Assembly: GCF_014199295.1 (NCBI RefSeq)
Contig: NZ_JACIJH010000003.1
Location: 186,001 to 250,000, forward strand
Direction: 5' to 3'
DNA: 64,000 nt
Source of the DNA: Sphingopyxis panaciterrulae
GTDB lineage: Bacteria; Pseudomonadota; Alphaproteobacteria; Sphingomonadales; Sphingomonadaceae
Shown: positions 15,247 through 23,894 of the stretch, one piece after another
Numbering within the stretch: position 1 is the stretch's first letter
Layout: each line of letters opens with the position of its first letter
Position numbers and translations under genes: made by a program
Notes under the pieces: model-generated
Told to the model about the DNA's origin: nothing
The model's input: the letters and a program-made list of their open reading frames with translations, nothing else
The model's database searches: none

Positions 15247-16680
15247 ATGGCAAGCACGCGCGATACCCGAACGGTCATGATCGTCGACAGCGAGACGGCG
15301 CAGCAGCGCTTTCTGTCGGCGTTGATGTCGCGCGGCGGCTGGCGCAGCGTGATCGCCGGCGATACCGACACGGCGCTCGCCCGGCTGGGCACGCAGGAGG
15401 GCATGGCGCTCGACGCGGTACTCGTGGACCAGGGAGCGCCCGGCGCGCCGATCGCCGATTTCGTCGCCGAACTGCGCCGCTGGCGTCCCGCGCTGCCGCT
15501 GATCGTCATCACCATGCGCGGCGGGGTCGAGACGGCCGTCGCCGCGATGCGCGCCGGCGCGAGCGATTTCGTGCAGAAGCCGATCGCCCCCGACCGGCTG
15601 CTCGGCGCACTCGATTGCGTCGCGTCGGACGCCGGGCCGCAAGGCGAATTGCGTCCGCTGACCGAAAAGCTGCGCGCGCCGCTCGCCTTCGAGGAGATCA
15701 TCGGCTCGTCGCCCAATTTCCGCAGCGCGCTGGCGATCGCGGCCAAGGCGGCGCGCGCGCGCGTTCCGGTGATGATCAACGGCAAGCCCGGCACCGGCAA
15801 GGAAGTCTTTGCCCGCGCGATCCACGGCGCCTCGCCCCGCGCCCGCGGCGCGCTGGTCATGGTCGACTGCTCGGCCGTGTCGCCGGGGCTGATCGGGTCG
15901 GGGCTGTTCGGGCACGAGCGCGGCGCCTTTCCGGGCGCCTTCGATCGCCAGATCGGGCGGCTGGTCGAGGCCGACGGCGGCAGCATCATCATCGACCATG
16001 TCGAGTGCATCCCGCTGGAAACCCAGGCGAAGCTGGTCGAATTCATCAACAGCGGCGAAGTGCAGATGATCGGCGGGACGATCCGCCAGAGCGTCGACGT
16101 CCGCATCATCTCGACCAGCGCGAGCCCGCTCGACAAGCTGATCGAGGCCGGCCATTTCCGCGAGGACCTGTTCTACGCGCTGTCGAGCGCGCAATTTACC
16201 CTACCCTCGCTCAGCGAGCGGCGCGGCGACGTCGGCCCGCTCGCGCGCCACCTGCTGACGCGAATCGGCGGCCTGCCGGGGATGAGGCCGCTCGGCGTCA
16301 CCGACGACGCACTGCGCCTGCTCGCCGCCTATGCTTGGCCGGGCAACGTCCGCCAGTTGCAGGACGTGCTGTTCCGCGCCGCGATGGACAGTCGGACCGA
16401 CGTGCTGACCAGCGCCGATTTCACCGCGATCGAGGCCGCGCTCGGCGGCAGCGGATCGGCGGGACAGGGCGAGATCGCGATCAACGGCGAGGCCATCGGC
16501 GTGACCCTCTATCTGCCCGACGGCAACCTGCGTCCGCTCGAGGAAATCGAGGCCGACGTCATCCGCCTCGCCATCGGCCACTATCGCGGCCGGATGAGCG
16601 AGGTCGCGCGGCGGCTGGGGATCGGGCGCTCGACGCTGTATCGCAAGCTGAGCGATCTCGGGATCGATACCGCGGCTTAA
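15247..16680 (+). CDS. Response regulator with AAA+ sigma54-activator-like domain and Fis HTH, atypical motifs
   Basis: This 477-residue NtrC-like protein has a receiver domain (about 1-125) with Asp61 in AVLVDQGAPG and Lys111 in FVQKPI. The AAA+ domain (about 145-380) has Walker A GKPGTGKE (179-186), followed by a Fis-type HTH (SEVARRLGIGRSTLYRKL) at the end. Two key motifs deviate: the sigma54-contact loop GAFTGA reads GAFPGA (226-231), and Walker B reads GGSIIIDHVE, with His where Glu is expected. The ATG at 15247 was chosen; upstream in-frame codons start only with TTG. It may regulate without sigma54. It is monocistronic; the partner kinase is not adjacent. Confidence 0.85.
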   Translation: MASTRDTRTVMIVDSETAQQRFLSALMSRGGWRSVIAGDTDTALARLGTQEGMALDAVLVDQGAPGAPIADFVAELRRWRPALPLIVITMRGGVETAVAAMRAGASDFVQKPIAPDRLLGALDCVASDAGPQGELRPLTEKLRAPLAFEEIIGSSPNFRSALAIAAKAARARVPVMINGKPGTGKEVFARAIHGASPRARGALVMVDCSAVSPGLIGSGLFGHERGAFPGAFDRQIGRLVEADGGSIIIDHVECIPLETQAKLVEFINSGEVQMIGGTIRQSVDVRIISTSASPLDKLIEAGHFREDLFYALSSAQFTLPSLSERRGDVGPLARHLLTRIGGLPGMRPLGVTDDALRLLAAYAWPGNVRQLQDVLFRAAMDSRTDVLTSADFTAIEAALGGSGSAGQGEIAINGEAIGVTLYLPDGNLRPLEEIEADVIRLAIGHYRGRMSEVARRLGIGRSTLYRKLSDLGIDTAA

Positions 16681-16699
16681 TATAAGTCTGGACTTATAT
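16680..16699. promoter_or_regulatory. Perfect palindrome, probable ArsR-type operator
   Basis: ATATAAGTCTGGACTTATAT is a 9-2-9 perfect palindrome, AT-rich against the GC-rich background, located 46 bases before the SRPBCC-ArsR gene pair and touching the stop of the preceding gene. It probably overlaps the promoter and is a candidate site for the ArsR protein encoded by the second gene. Confidence 0.65.
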
Positions 16700-16745
16700 A
16701 ATTTCCGGTTGATATGATTGCCCGGCCGCCATCGGGAGAATCATC

Positions 16746-17402
16746 ATGGCCTTCGATACCGCTCAGCAAGCCGCCCTCGTCGTCCGCAAGGTCGAAGACA
16801 CCACCCACCTTGGTCAGCCGGCCCGCGCCGTCGTCGCGTCGCGCGACTATGCCACCGGTATCGACGATCTGTGGAATGCCATCACCGACAAGCTGCGTAT
16901 CCCGCGCTGGTTCGCGCCGGTCGAAGGCGACCTCGAGCTCGGTGGCCGCTATCAGATCAAGGGCAATGCGGGCGGCACGGTCACCGCCTGCGAACCGCCG
17001 CGCAGCTTCGCGCTGACCTGGGAGTTCGGCGGCGGCACGAGTTGGGTCGAGGTCGCGTTGACCGAGGCGAGCGGCGGGTCGACCCGCCTCACCCTCCGCC
17101 ACATCGCCCCGCTCGACGACAAGTCGGAGGAATTCTGGGAGCGCTTCGGCCCCGGCGCGGTAGGCGTCGGCTGGGACCTGTCGCTGCTCGGCCTCGCCTG
17201 GCATATCGAGACCGGCGAGGCGGTGCAGGAACGCTTCGCCGAAGAGACCTGGCCGCTGAGCGACGAGGGCAAGGCCTTCGCAACATCGAGCAGCGACGCG
17301 TGGACCGCCGCGTCGATCGCCTATGGAACCGCTGAAGACGCCGCAAACCACGCAGGCGCCAGCACGACGGCCTTCTACACCGGCGCCGCCGCGCCCGAAT
17401 GA
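16746..17402 (+). CDS. SRPBCC (AHSA1-like) domain protein
   Basis: This 218-residue cytosolic protein has a START/Bet v1-like ligand-binding fold of the AHSA1 type. SRDYATGIDDLWNAITDKLRIPRWFAPVEGDLELGGRY is the usual first half, and FALTWEFGGG, TRLTLRHIAPL and FGPGAVGVGWDLSLLGLAWH follow. The ATG has a GGGAGAATCATC leader. It ends in an ATGA overlap with the ArsR gene. SRPBCC plus ArsR pairs are common and are thought to bind hydrophobic ligands or respond to stress; no specific ligand is known here. Confidence 0.88.
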   Translation: MAFDTAQQAALVVRKVEDTTHLGQPARAVVASRDYATGIDDLWNAITDKLRIPRWFAPVEGDLELGGRYQIKGNAGGTVTACEPPRSFALTWEFGGGTSWVEVALTEASGGSTRLTLRHIAPLDDKSEEFWERFGPGAVGVGWDLSLLGLAWHIETGEAVQERFAEETWPLSDEGKAFATSSSDAWTAASIAYGTAEDAANHAGASTTAFYTGAAAPE

Positions 17403-17743
17403 TGCATGCCTTCGATATCCTCGGCGATCGGGTACGCCGCCGTATCCTAGAGTTGCTCGCCGATGGCGTGCGCAGTTCGGGCGATATCGTCGACGTTATT
17501 GCCGCGGAATTCGGCATCTCGCAGCCCGCGGTATCGCAGCATCTGCGCGTCCTCCGCGATGCCGGCTTCGCGACGGTGCGCGCCGAAGGGCGCCGCCGGC
17601 TCTACGCGGTCGCGCCCGAGCGCTTCGACGAGGTTGACGCGTGGGTACAGCGGTTCCGACGCACATGGGAACCGCGCTTCGAAGCGCTGGCGACCGAGGT
17701 CGCGCGCGGGAAGAAGGCGCGTCGGGAGGACGAGAGAAGCTAG
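17399..17743 (+). CDS. ArsR family transcriptional regulator
   Basis: This 114-residue winged-helix regulator begins FDILGDRVRRRILELLADGVRSSGDIV, and SQPAVSQHLRVLRDAGFATVRAEGRRRLYAV is the recognition helix and wing. No CxC metal-site motif is visible, so it is likely not a metal sensor of the classical kind. Its start overlaps the SRPBCC stop. It probably represses the pair from the palindrome at 16680-16699. Confidence 0.92.
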   Translation: MMHAFDILGDRVRRRILELLADGVRSSGDIVDVIAAEFGISQPAVSQHLRVLRDAGFATVRAEGRRRLYAVAPERFDEVDAWVQRFRRTWEPRFEALATEVARGKKARREDERS

Positions 17744-17759
17744 AGCGCCATCACCGATC

Positions 17760-17850
17760 GTCATTTCGAGGAGCGGAGCGACGAAGCAATCTCCAGCTAT
17801 CAGCCTCGCCGGACGATAGCTGGAGATTGCTTCGCTTCGCTCGCAATGAC
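17760..17850. repeat. Palindromic intergenic repeat, 'GTCATTTCGAGGAGC' family
   Basis: The left arm GTCATTTCGAGGAGCGGAGC runs on to CAATCTCCAGCTATC. The right arm starts GATAGCTGGAGATTG and ends CGCAATGAC. It forms a long hairpin of about 91 bases between the convergent arsR-like and folP genes, and may also act as a bidirectional terminator. Confidence 0.8.
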
Positions 17851-17866
17851 AGGTAAATCCCCGCGA

Positions 17867-18997
17867 CTAACCCGTCAGCGCCGCATCCCGCAGCCCGCGC
17901 CAAACGCGTAGCGCCTGCCGGGTCTCGGCGACGTCGTGGACGCGCAGCAATTGCGCGCCCTGCTCGGCCGCCCGATAGTGGAGCGCGAGGCTGCCGCCCA
18001 GCCGCGCATCGGCGGGCGCTTCATTGTCGAGCGCGCCGATCATCCGCTTGCGGCTCGCGCCGAACAGGAGCGGGCAACCGAGCGTGTGGAACAGCGACAG
18101 GCCGTTCGCCAGCGCCAGATTGTCGGCGATCCCCTTGCCGAAACCGATGCCGGGGTCGACGATGATCTTCGCCGGGTCGATCCCGGCCGCCACGCACGCC
18201 GCGACGCGGTCGCCCAGCATGTCATAGACGTCGAACAGCGCGTGCGCATAGCGGCCGCCCTCGTGCGGGTCGCTCTTTGCCGAAGGGGCGTGCATCAGCA
18301 CCACCGGACAGCCGGCGCGCGCGACCACCTCCATCGCACGGTCGTCGTAGCGAAGCGCCGAGATATCGTTGACGAGCGTCGCGCCCGCAGCAAGCGCCGC
18401 CTCCATCACCGCCGCCTTGCGCGTGTCGATCGACACCGCGACCCCGCCCTTCGCCAGCGCCGCGACGACGGCTTCGACCCGCTGTATTTCGTCGCCTTCC
18501 CAGACCAGCGGCGCGCCGGGGCGGGTCGATTCGCCGCCGACATCGGCGATCGCCGCCCCCGCCGAGGCCATCGCGAAGCCCGCCTCGACCGCCGCGGCGG
18601 CGTCGACATGCTTGCCGCCGTCGGAGAAGCTGTCGGGGGTGACGTTGAGGATGCCCATGATCTGCGGCTCGTTCAGCCGCACCGTGCGTTCACCGAGATG
18701 GAGCGCGCCGCGCGAGCGCCGGATCGCCGCGCGCTGCATCGTGGCCGCCTCGGCGAGCCGGTCGGGCAGGACCGCGATCCAGTCGTCCAGTTCGGGGACC
18801 GGCACGATGGCCGACTTCACGCCAGTGCCGTCGCGCAGACTGACATGCCACGCGGCGAACCACAGCATGGTGTCGGCGAGGCGCAGGCAGGCGTCGTCCA
18901 GCTCGTGCGGGCGGTCGACGAAGCAGACGGGGCGGCAATAGAGGCGCGCATCGGGCGATGCGGCGCCGAGGCCGGGCCTGGTCAGCGGTGCGAACAT
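17867..18997 (-). CDS. folP: Dihydropteroate synthase
   Basis: FolP condenses p-aminobenzoate with hydroxymethyldihydropterin diphosphate in folate synthesis and is the sulfonamide target. Motifs include MGILNVTPDSFSDGG (about 114-128), DVGGESTRPGA, VSIDTRKA, VNDISAL, DPGIGFGK and FGASRKRMIG. At 376 residues it is about 100 longer than E. coli FolP because of an N-terminal extension before the first strand (residues 1-105, including DDACLRLADTMLWFAAWH). This extension is in frame with no better internal start having a clear ribosome site; its role is unknown. ccrM lies upstream with a 51-base gap. Confidence 0.95.
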   Translation of the reverse strand: MFAPLTRPGLGAASPDARLYCRPVCFVDRPHELDDACLRLADTMLWFAAWHVSLRDGTGVKSAIVPVPELDDWIAVLPDRLAEAATMQRAAIRRSRGALHLGERTVRLNEPQIMGILNVTPDSFSDGGKHVDAAAAVEAGFAMASAGAAIADVGGESTRPGAPLVWEGDEIQRVEAVVAALAKGGVAVSIDTRKAAVMEAALAAGATLVNDISALRYDDRAMEVVARAGCPVVLMHAPSAKSDPHEGGRYAHALFDVYDMLGDRVAACVAAGIDPAKIIVDPGIGFGKGIADNLALANGLSLFHTLGCPLLFGASRKRMIGALDNEAPADARLGGSLALHYRAAEQGAQLLRVHDVAETRQALRVWRGLRDAALTG

Positions 18998-19048
18998 GCC
19001 CTCTCCTCTTGAAACTCATCCCAGCTTTCGCCGGGATGACGTTATGCC

Positions 19049-20378
<1,330 letters not shown>

Positions 20379-20397
20379 AGTGGAGAAAATTTTTCCT

Positions 20398-20545
20398 CCT
20401 CTCCCCTTCAGGGGAGAGGATATGGAGGCTTGGCAGCTTGCTGCCTAGCCGAAGTTGGAGCGGGGCTTGCCGTTTTCCCCTCTCCAAGCTTCGCTAACTC
20501 CTGACGGAGCAAGCTGCGCTATCCTCTCCCCTGAAGGGGAGAGGG
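20398..20545. repeat. Pair of CCTCTCCCCTTCAGGGGAGAGG-type palindromes
   Basis: A self-complementary unit at 20398-20419 (CCTCTCCCC and GGGGAGAGG around TTCA) is repeated in inverted form at 20523-20545 (CCTCTCCCCTGAAGGGGAGA then GGG). The intervening 103 bases include further partial complementarity. The pair occupies the rest of the ccrM-SDR gap (20189-20552), in which no gene is seen. Confidence 0.75.
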
Positions 20546-20552
20546 AAGATAG

Positions 20553-21449
20553 CTATATCCCCGGATCGACGCCGGTCAGATCGACCGAGCGCTCCCACAG
20601 CTCGCGCGCGAGCTTGGCGTCGCGCCCCGCGCGGGTCGCGCGGGCGGGGCCGGAGCGGCCCGTGACCTCGCCCAACCCCTGCGGGCCGAGATAGTCGCCG
20701 CCCTGCACATGCGCGCCGGTCGCCGCTTGCAAGGTCGGCCACGCGCCCTGCGCGGCGCTGTTGAAGAAGGGGGTCGCCAGCGGCGTCATGCTGCGCAAGG
20801 GGAAAGGCAGATGCCGCGTCAGCTCGGTCAGCGCGACGCCGGGATGGCAGCCGATCGCCTGCGCCCTGCGCCCCGCGGCGCCGAGCCGGCGATCGAGTTC
20901 GACCATGTGGAGCAGGTTGGCGAGCTTGCTCATCTGATAGCGCTGCCAGGGATGATAGCTGCGGCTCGCATCGAGATCGCTGTAATCCATCGCACCGCTC
21001 TTGTGCGCGAGGCTGGCCGTGATGACGATGCGATCCTCGACATGCGGATGGACCAGCCCGACGAAGGCGAAATGGCCAAGGTGATTGACCCCGAACTGCA
21101 GTTCGAAGCCCTGCTTGGTCAGCGTGCGCGGCGGAATCATCACTCCCGCATTGTCGATCAGCCCGTCGATGCGCGGCCCGGCAAGCGCCGCCTGCGCCGC
21201 CGCCTTCACCTGATCGAGATCGGCGAGGTCGAGCGAGAGGAAGGACAGCTCGGCGCCCGGCACGTCGGCGCGAATCCGCTCCATCGCCGCTTCGGCCCGC
21301 GCGGCGTCGCGGCAGGCGAGGACGACATGCGCGCCGCGCGCCGCCAGCACCCGGGCCGCCTCGAACCCGATACCGGCGTTGGCGCCGGTAATCAGGAAGC
21401 GCCGGCCGCTCTGGTCGGCGACGTCATCGGCCGTGAATCCGCTGCGCAT
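20553..21449 (-). CDS. Short-chain dehydrogenase/reductase
   Basis: This 298-residue NAD(P)-dependent oxidoreductase of the retinol-dehydrogenase/WWOX-like SDR type has TGANAGIG (21-28) as the nucleotide-binding loop and VLACRDAARAEAA after it, which favours NADP. DGLIDNAGVM holds the NAG motif; IVITASLAH holds the catalytic Ser and RYQMSKLANLLHM the YxxxK pair. The tail after GCHPGVALTEL is typical. The substrate is unknown. It lies between rnhB and ccrM on the same strand, 33 bases after rnhB. Confidence 0.9.
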   Translation of the reverse strand: MRSGFTADDVADQSGRRFLITGANAGIGFEAARVLAARGAHVVLACRDAARAEAAMERIRADVPGAELSFLSLDLADLDQVKAAAQAALAGPRIDGLIDNAGVMIPPRTLTKQGFELQFGVNHLGHFAFVGLVHPHVEDRIVITASLAHKSGAMDYSDLDASRSYHPWQRYQMSKLANLLHMVELDRRLGAAGRRAQAIGCHPGVALTELTRHLPFPLRSMTPLATPFFNSAAQGAWPTLQAATGAHVQGGDYLGPQGLGEVTGRSGPARATRAGRDAKLARELWERSVDLTGVDPGI

Positions 21450-21482
21450 CGCCCTCTCCCACTGTTTCCCGGGCCCCCGCCC

Positions 21483-22040
21483 TCAGATCAGCATCGCCTG
21501 CGCGACCGGCGCAAAACTGGCGCGGTGCAGCGGCGTCGGCCCGTGGAGGCGTAGCGCCGTCAGATGCTGCGGCGTGCCATAGCCCATATTGCTCTCCCAG
21601 CCAAAGGACGGAAAGTCGCGCGCCGCGGCGACCATGATGCGGTCGCGATGCTCCTTGGCGACGATGCTCGCCGCCGAAATGCACGGGTGCAGCGCGTCGC
21701 CGCCGACCACGGCGCGGGCGCGATATTTCCAGCGCGGCAGGCGGTTGCCGTCGACCAGTATCTCGTGCGGGTCGCAGCCCAATGCCTCGACCGCGCGCGT
21801 CATCGCGAGGAAGGTCGCCTGCAAGATGTTGATCGCGTCGATCTCGACGACGCTCGCCTCGCCGACGCCCCAGCGGCAGCGTGCCTTGATCTGGGCTTCC
21901 AGCTCACCGCGGCGTTTCGCGCTCAGTTTCTTGCTGTCGTCGAGGCCGTCGATTCCGCCCTCGCACAGGATCACCGCCGCCGCGACCACCGGTCCGGCGA
22001 GCGGCCCGCGTCCGGCCTCGTCGACGCCGACGATCAGCAT
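21483..22040 (-). CDS. rnhB: Ribonuclease HII
   Basis: RNase HII removes ribonucleotides misincorporated in DNA and RNA-DNA hybrids. The 185-residue protein begins [25 protein letters not shown] with the catalytic [30 protein letters not shown] and [16 protein letters not shown] follow. The last third, [28 protein letters not shown], is the family C-terminus. In other Alphaproteobacteria rnhB is adjacent to ccrM; here an SDR gene stands between. Confidence 0.96.
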   Translation of the reverse strand: MLIVGVDEAGRGPLAGPVVAAAVILCEGGIDGLDDSKKLSAKRRGELEAQIKARCRWGVGEASVVEIDAINILQATFLAMTRAVEALGCDPHEILVDGNRLPRWKYRARAVVGGDALHPCISAASIVAKEHRDRIMVAAARDFPSFGWESNMGYGTPQHLTALRLHGPTPLHRASFAPVAQAMLI

Positions 22041-22083
22041 GACGTCCCGCCCCTTTCATAGCAGGAAGCGCCGAGTTTAGCTT

Positions 22084-22167
22084 CCCGTTCGTGCCGAGCG
22101 AAGTCGAGACACCCATCTACATGGCGCAACCCCGATGGGTGTCTCGACTTCGCTCGACACGAACGGG
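22084..22167. repeat. Long palindromic repeat, 34-base arms
   Basis: The left arm CCCGTTCGTGCCGAGCGAAG continues to ACACCCATC, and the right arm begins GATGGGTGTCTCGACTTCGC and ends CACGAACGGG. The 34-base arms pair with a single G-T-type mismatch around a 16-base loop. It sits between rnhB and the ThiD-VOC gene. Confidence 0.85.
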
Positions 22168-22182
22168 TCATCAAAAGACCGG

Positions 22183-23415
22183 TCAACGCTCGACCCGCCA
22201 CGGCGGATACCTGCGATATTCGCCGGCCTGATAGAGGCAGAGCCGGTTGCCCGCCGGATCGGTCAGCCGCGCCTCGCGCCAGCCCCATAACTCGTCGCGC
22301 GGCATCGTGTCGAAGCGCACCCCGCGCCGCGCAAGATAGGCGACCCACGCGTCGAGCGCGCCGCTTTCCAGATAGGCGGTCGCCCCTGTTTCTCCCCTCC
22401 CGCTTGCGGGAGGGGCCGGGGGAGGGCTTGTTTCCGAGCGTAGAGCGGCCATGCCCTCCCCTAACCCCTCCCGCAAGCGGGAGGGGGATAGATGGATCGA
22501 CAGGGTGACGCCGTTCGCGGCCTCGAAGCGCGCATAACCGTTGTCGGGGCTGTCGACGATCTGCGTCAGCCCCATTTGCTTGTAAAAGGCGACCGACGCC
22601 GCATAGTCGACCGCGGGCAGCGTGATCTGGTTGAGCGCCGGGCCGGTGAACAGCCCGTCGTTGCGCACCGTCTGCTGCCCCATCGGGCCATGGCCTTCGC
22701 CCAGCCCCGACGCGCCGAGCAGCGCGAGCCGCACGAAATCGCGCGCACGCGCGACCGCGGGTTCGAGCGGCATGCCCTGCGCGAGGCCGGTCGCGATCGC
22801 GCTGGCCAGCGTGCAGCCGGTGCCGTGCGTGTGCGGCGTGTCGATGCGCGGTGCGTCCCAGCGCGCAACCTCGCCCGCGTCAGGCTCGATCAGCCGGTCG
22901 GTCACCGTCTCGCCTACGCCATGCCCGCCCTTGGCGAGCAGCGCGCAGCCGTGCGCAAGCACCGCCGCCTCGCCGCCGAGCGCCGCCAGTTCGTCGATAT
23001 TGGGCGTCACCACCGCCGCGCGCGCGAGCAGCGTTTCGAAGGCGCGAATCGTCGCGGCGTCGGCGAGCACCGAGCCGCTGGTCGCGACCATCACCGGATC
23101 GAACACCACCGCCGCGCCGGACAGGTCGGGCCGGGCCAGCCGTTCGGCCACCGCCGCCGCGGTGTCGGCGCTGCCGATCATCCCGATCTTGACCGCGTCG
23201 ACGCCGATGTCGGCGACGACGCTGTCGATCTGCATCAGCACCATGTCGGCCGGGACGGCGTGGACGCCCTGCACGCCCAGCGTGTTCTGCGCGGTGATCG
23301 CGGCAATCGCGGTCATCGCATGGCCGCCGAGCATCGTCACCGTCTTGATATCGGCCTGAATCCCCGCGCCGCCTCCGCTGTCGGAGCCGGCGATGATGAG
23401 GACGCGCGCGGTCAT
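22183..23415 (-). CDS. thiD: ThiD (HMP/HMP-P kinase) fused to a VOC domain
   Basis: Residues 1-262 are a hydroxymethylpyrimidine (phosphate) kinase for thiamine synthesis: VLIIAGSDSGGGAGIQADIK, GVHAVPADMVLMQIDSVV, KIGMIGS, VFDPVMVATSG and the anion hole DTPHTHGTGCTLASAIA. From about 272 a glyoxalase/VOC-type domain follows (NQITLPAVDYAASVAFYKQM, then GVRFDTMPRDELWGWREARL and GNRLCLYQAGEY). Total length is 410 residues against about 265 for ThiD alone. A palindromic repeat lies in frame within the VOC part (about residues 310-341). The VOC substrate is unknown. A TA-like or regulatory role is not evident. Confidence 0.9.
   Translation of the reverse strand: MTARVLIIAGSDSGGGAGIQADIKTVTMLGGHAMTAIAAITAQNTLGVQGVHAVPADMVLMQIDSVVADIGVDAVKIGMIGSADTAAAVAERLARPDLSGAAVVFDPVMVATSGSVLADAATIRAFETLLARAAVVTPNIDELAALGGEAAVLAHGCALLAKGGHGVGETVTDRLIEPDAGEVARWDAPRIDTPHTHGTGCTLASAIATGLAQGMPLEPAVARARDFVRLALLGASGLGEGHGPMGQQTVRNDGLFTGPALNQITLPAVDYAASVAFYKQMGLTQIVDSPDNGYARFEAANGVTLSIHLSPSRLREGLGEGMAALRSETSPPPAPPASGRGETGATAYLESGALDAWVAYLARRGVRFDTMPRDELWGWREARLTDPAGNRLCLYQAGEYRRYPPWRVER
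22393..22487. repeat. Palindromic repeat inserted in frame in the VOC-coding region
   Basis: CCCCTCCCGCTTGCGGGAGG at 22394 and CCCCTCCCGCAAGCGGGAGG at 22465 are each hairpins, and together with flanking GGGGGAGGGC and GCCCTCCCC they form ~34-base inverted arms. The segment encodes the low-complexity stretch SPSRLREGLGEGMAALRSE followed by TSPPPAPPASGRGE, unlike a normal VOC loop. It resembles an intergenic palindrome that has entered a gene without breaking the frame. Confidence 0.8.
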
Positions 23416-23435
23416 CGAACGACCTCAAAGATTCC

Positions 23436-23536
23436 GTCACCCTGAACTTGTTTCAGGGTCCATGGCCCGGCCCCTCCGCTAACGCGGCGCAGAAGGAAAG
23501 GGCGGGTCATGGATGCTGAAACAAGTTCAGCATGAC
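23436..23536. repeat. Palindromic intergenic repeat, 'CCTGAACTTGTTTCAGG' family
   Basis: GTCACCCTGAACTTGTTTCA at the left end and TGAAACAAGTTCAGCATGAC at the right end pair over about 20 bases with few mismatches. Inner CATGGCCCGGC and GGCGGGTCATG also pair. It lies between thiD and the DUF1272 gene. Confidence 0.8.
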
Positions 23537-23548
23537 GAAGGAAGGAAA

Positions 23549-23779
23549 TCATCGCGCGCCCGGATGCCGTCGCTCGGTCGAGGCGGGGAACTTCGCCAGC
23601 ACCGCGCCCTCGCGTAGCGGCCGGTCGAGCAGGTCGCCGCCGCAATTGGGGCAGCGTTCGTCGAGCTTGTCCGCGCAGTCGGCGCAGAAGGTGCACTCGA
23701 ACGAGCAGATGAAGGCGCCGTGGAGGTCGGCGGGCAGATCGCGGCCGCAGCGTTCGCAATCGGGTCGCATTTCGAGCAT
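23549..23779 (-). CDS. DUF1272 zinc-ribbon-like protein
   Basis: This 76-residue protein carries four pairs of cysteines: CERC near the N-terminus, CSFEC, CADC and CPNCGGDLLDRP. That arrangement is the DUF1272 signature and suggests two zinc sites. ICSFECTFCADCAD is diagnostic. No enzyme function is known for the family. It stands alone between palindromic repeats. Confidence 0.88.
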   Translation of the reverse strand: MLEMRPDCERCGRDLPADLHGAFICSFECTFCADCADKLDERCPNCGGDLLDRPLREGAVLAKFPASTERRHPGAR

Positions 23780-23797
23780 ATGGATATTCCTTATAGG

Positions 23798-23882
23798 CCG
23801 TTCGTGCTGAGCCTGTCGAAGCGCCGTTCTTCCTTCACCGCTGAAAGAAAGAACGGCCCTTCGACAGGCTCAGGGCGAACGG
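23798..23882. repeat. Palindromic intergenic repeat, 'GAGCCTGTCGAAG' family
   Basis: CCGTTCGTGCTGAGCCTGTC and GACAGGCTCAGGGCGAACGG are the outer arms, with CCGTTCTTCC and GAAAGAACGG as inner arms. This is the best-preserved of the three copies (with 7122-7206 and 10886-10972). It lies between glmM and the DUF1272 gene. Confidence 0.85.
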
Positions 23883-23894
23883 CGGGGTTATACA

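Noticed and set aside
23549..23779. Zinc-finger antitoxin or anti-sigma factor
   Set aside because: The Cys arrangement and ICSFECTFCADC segment match DUF1272 better.
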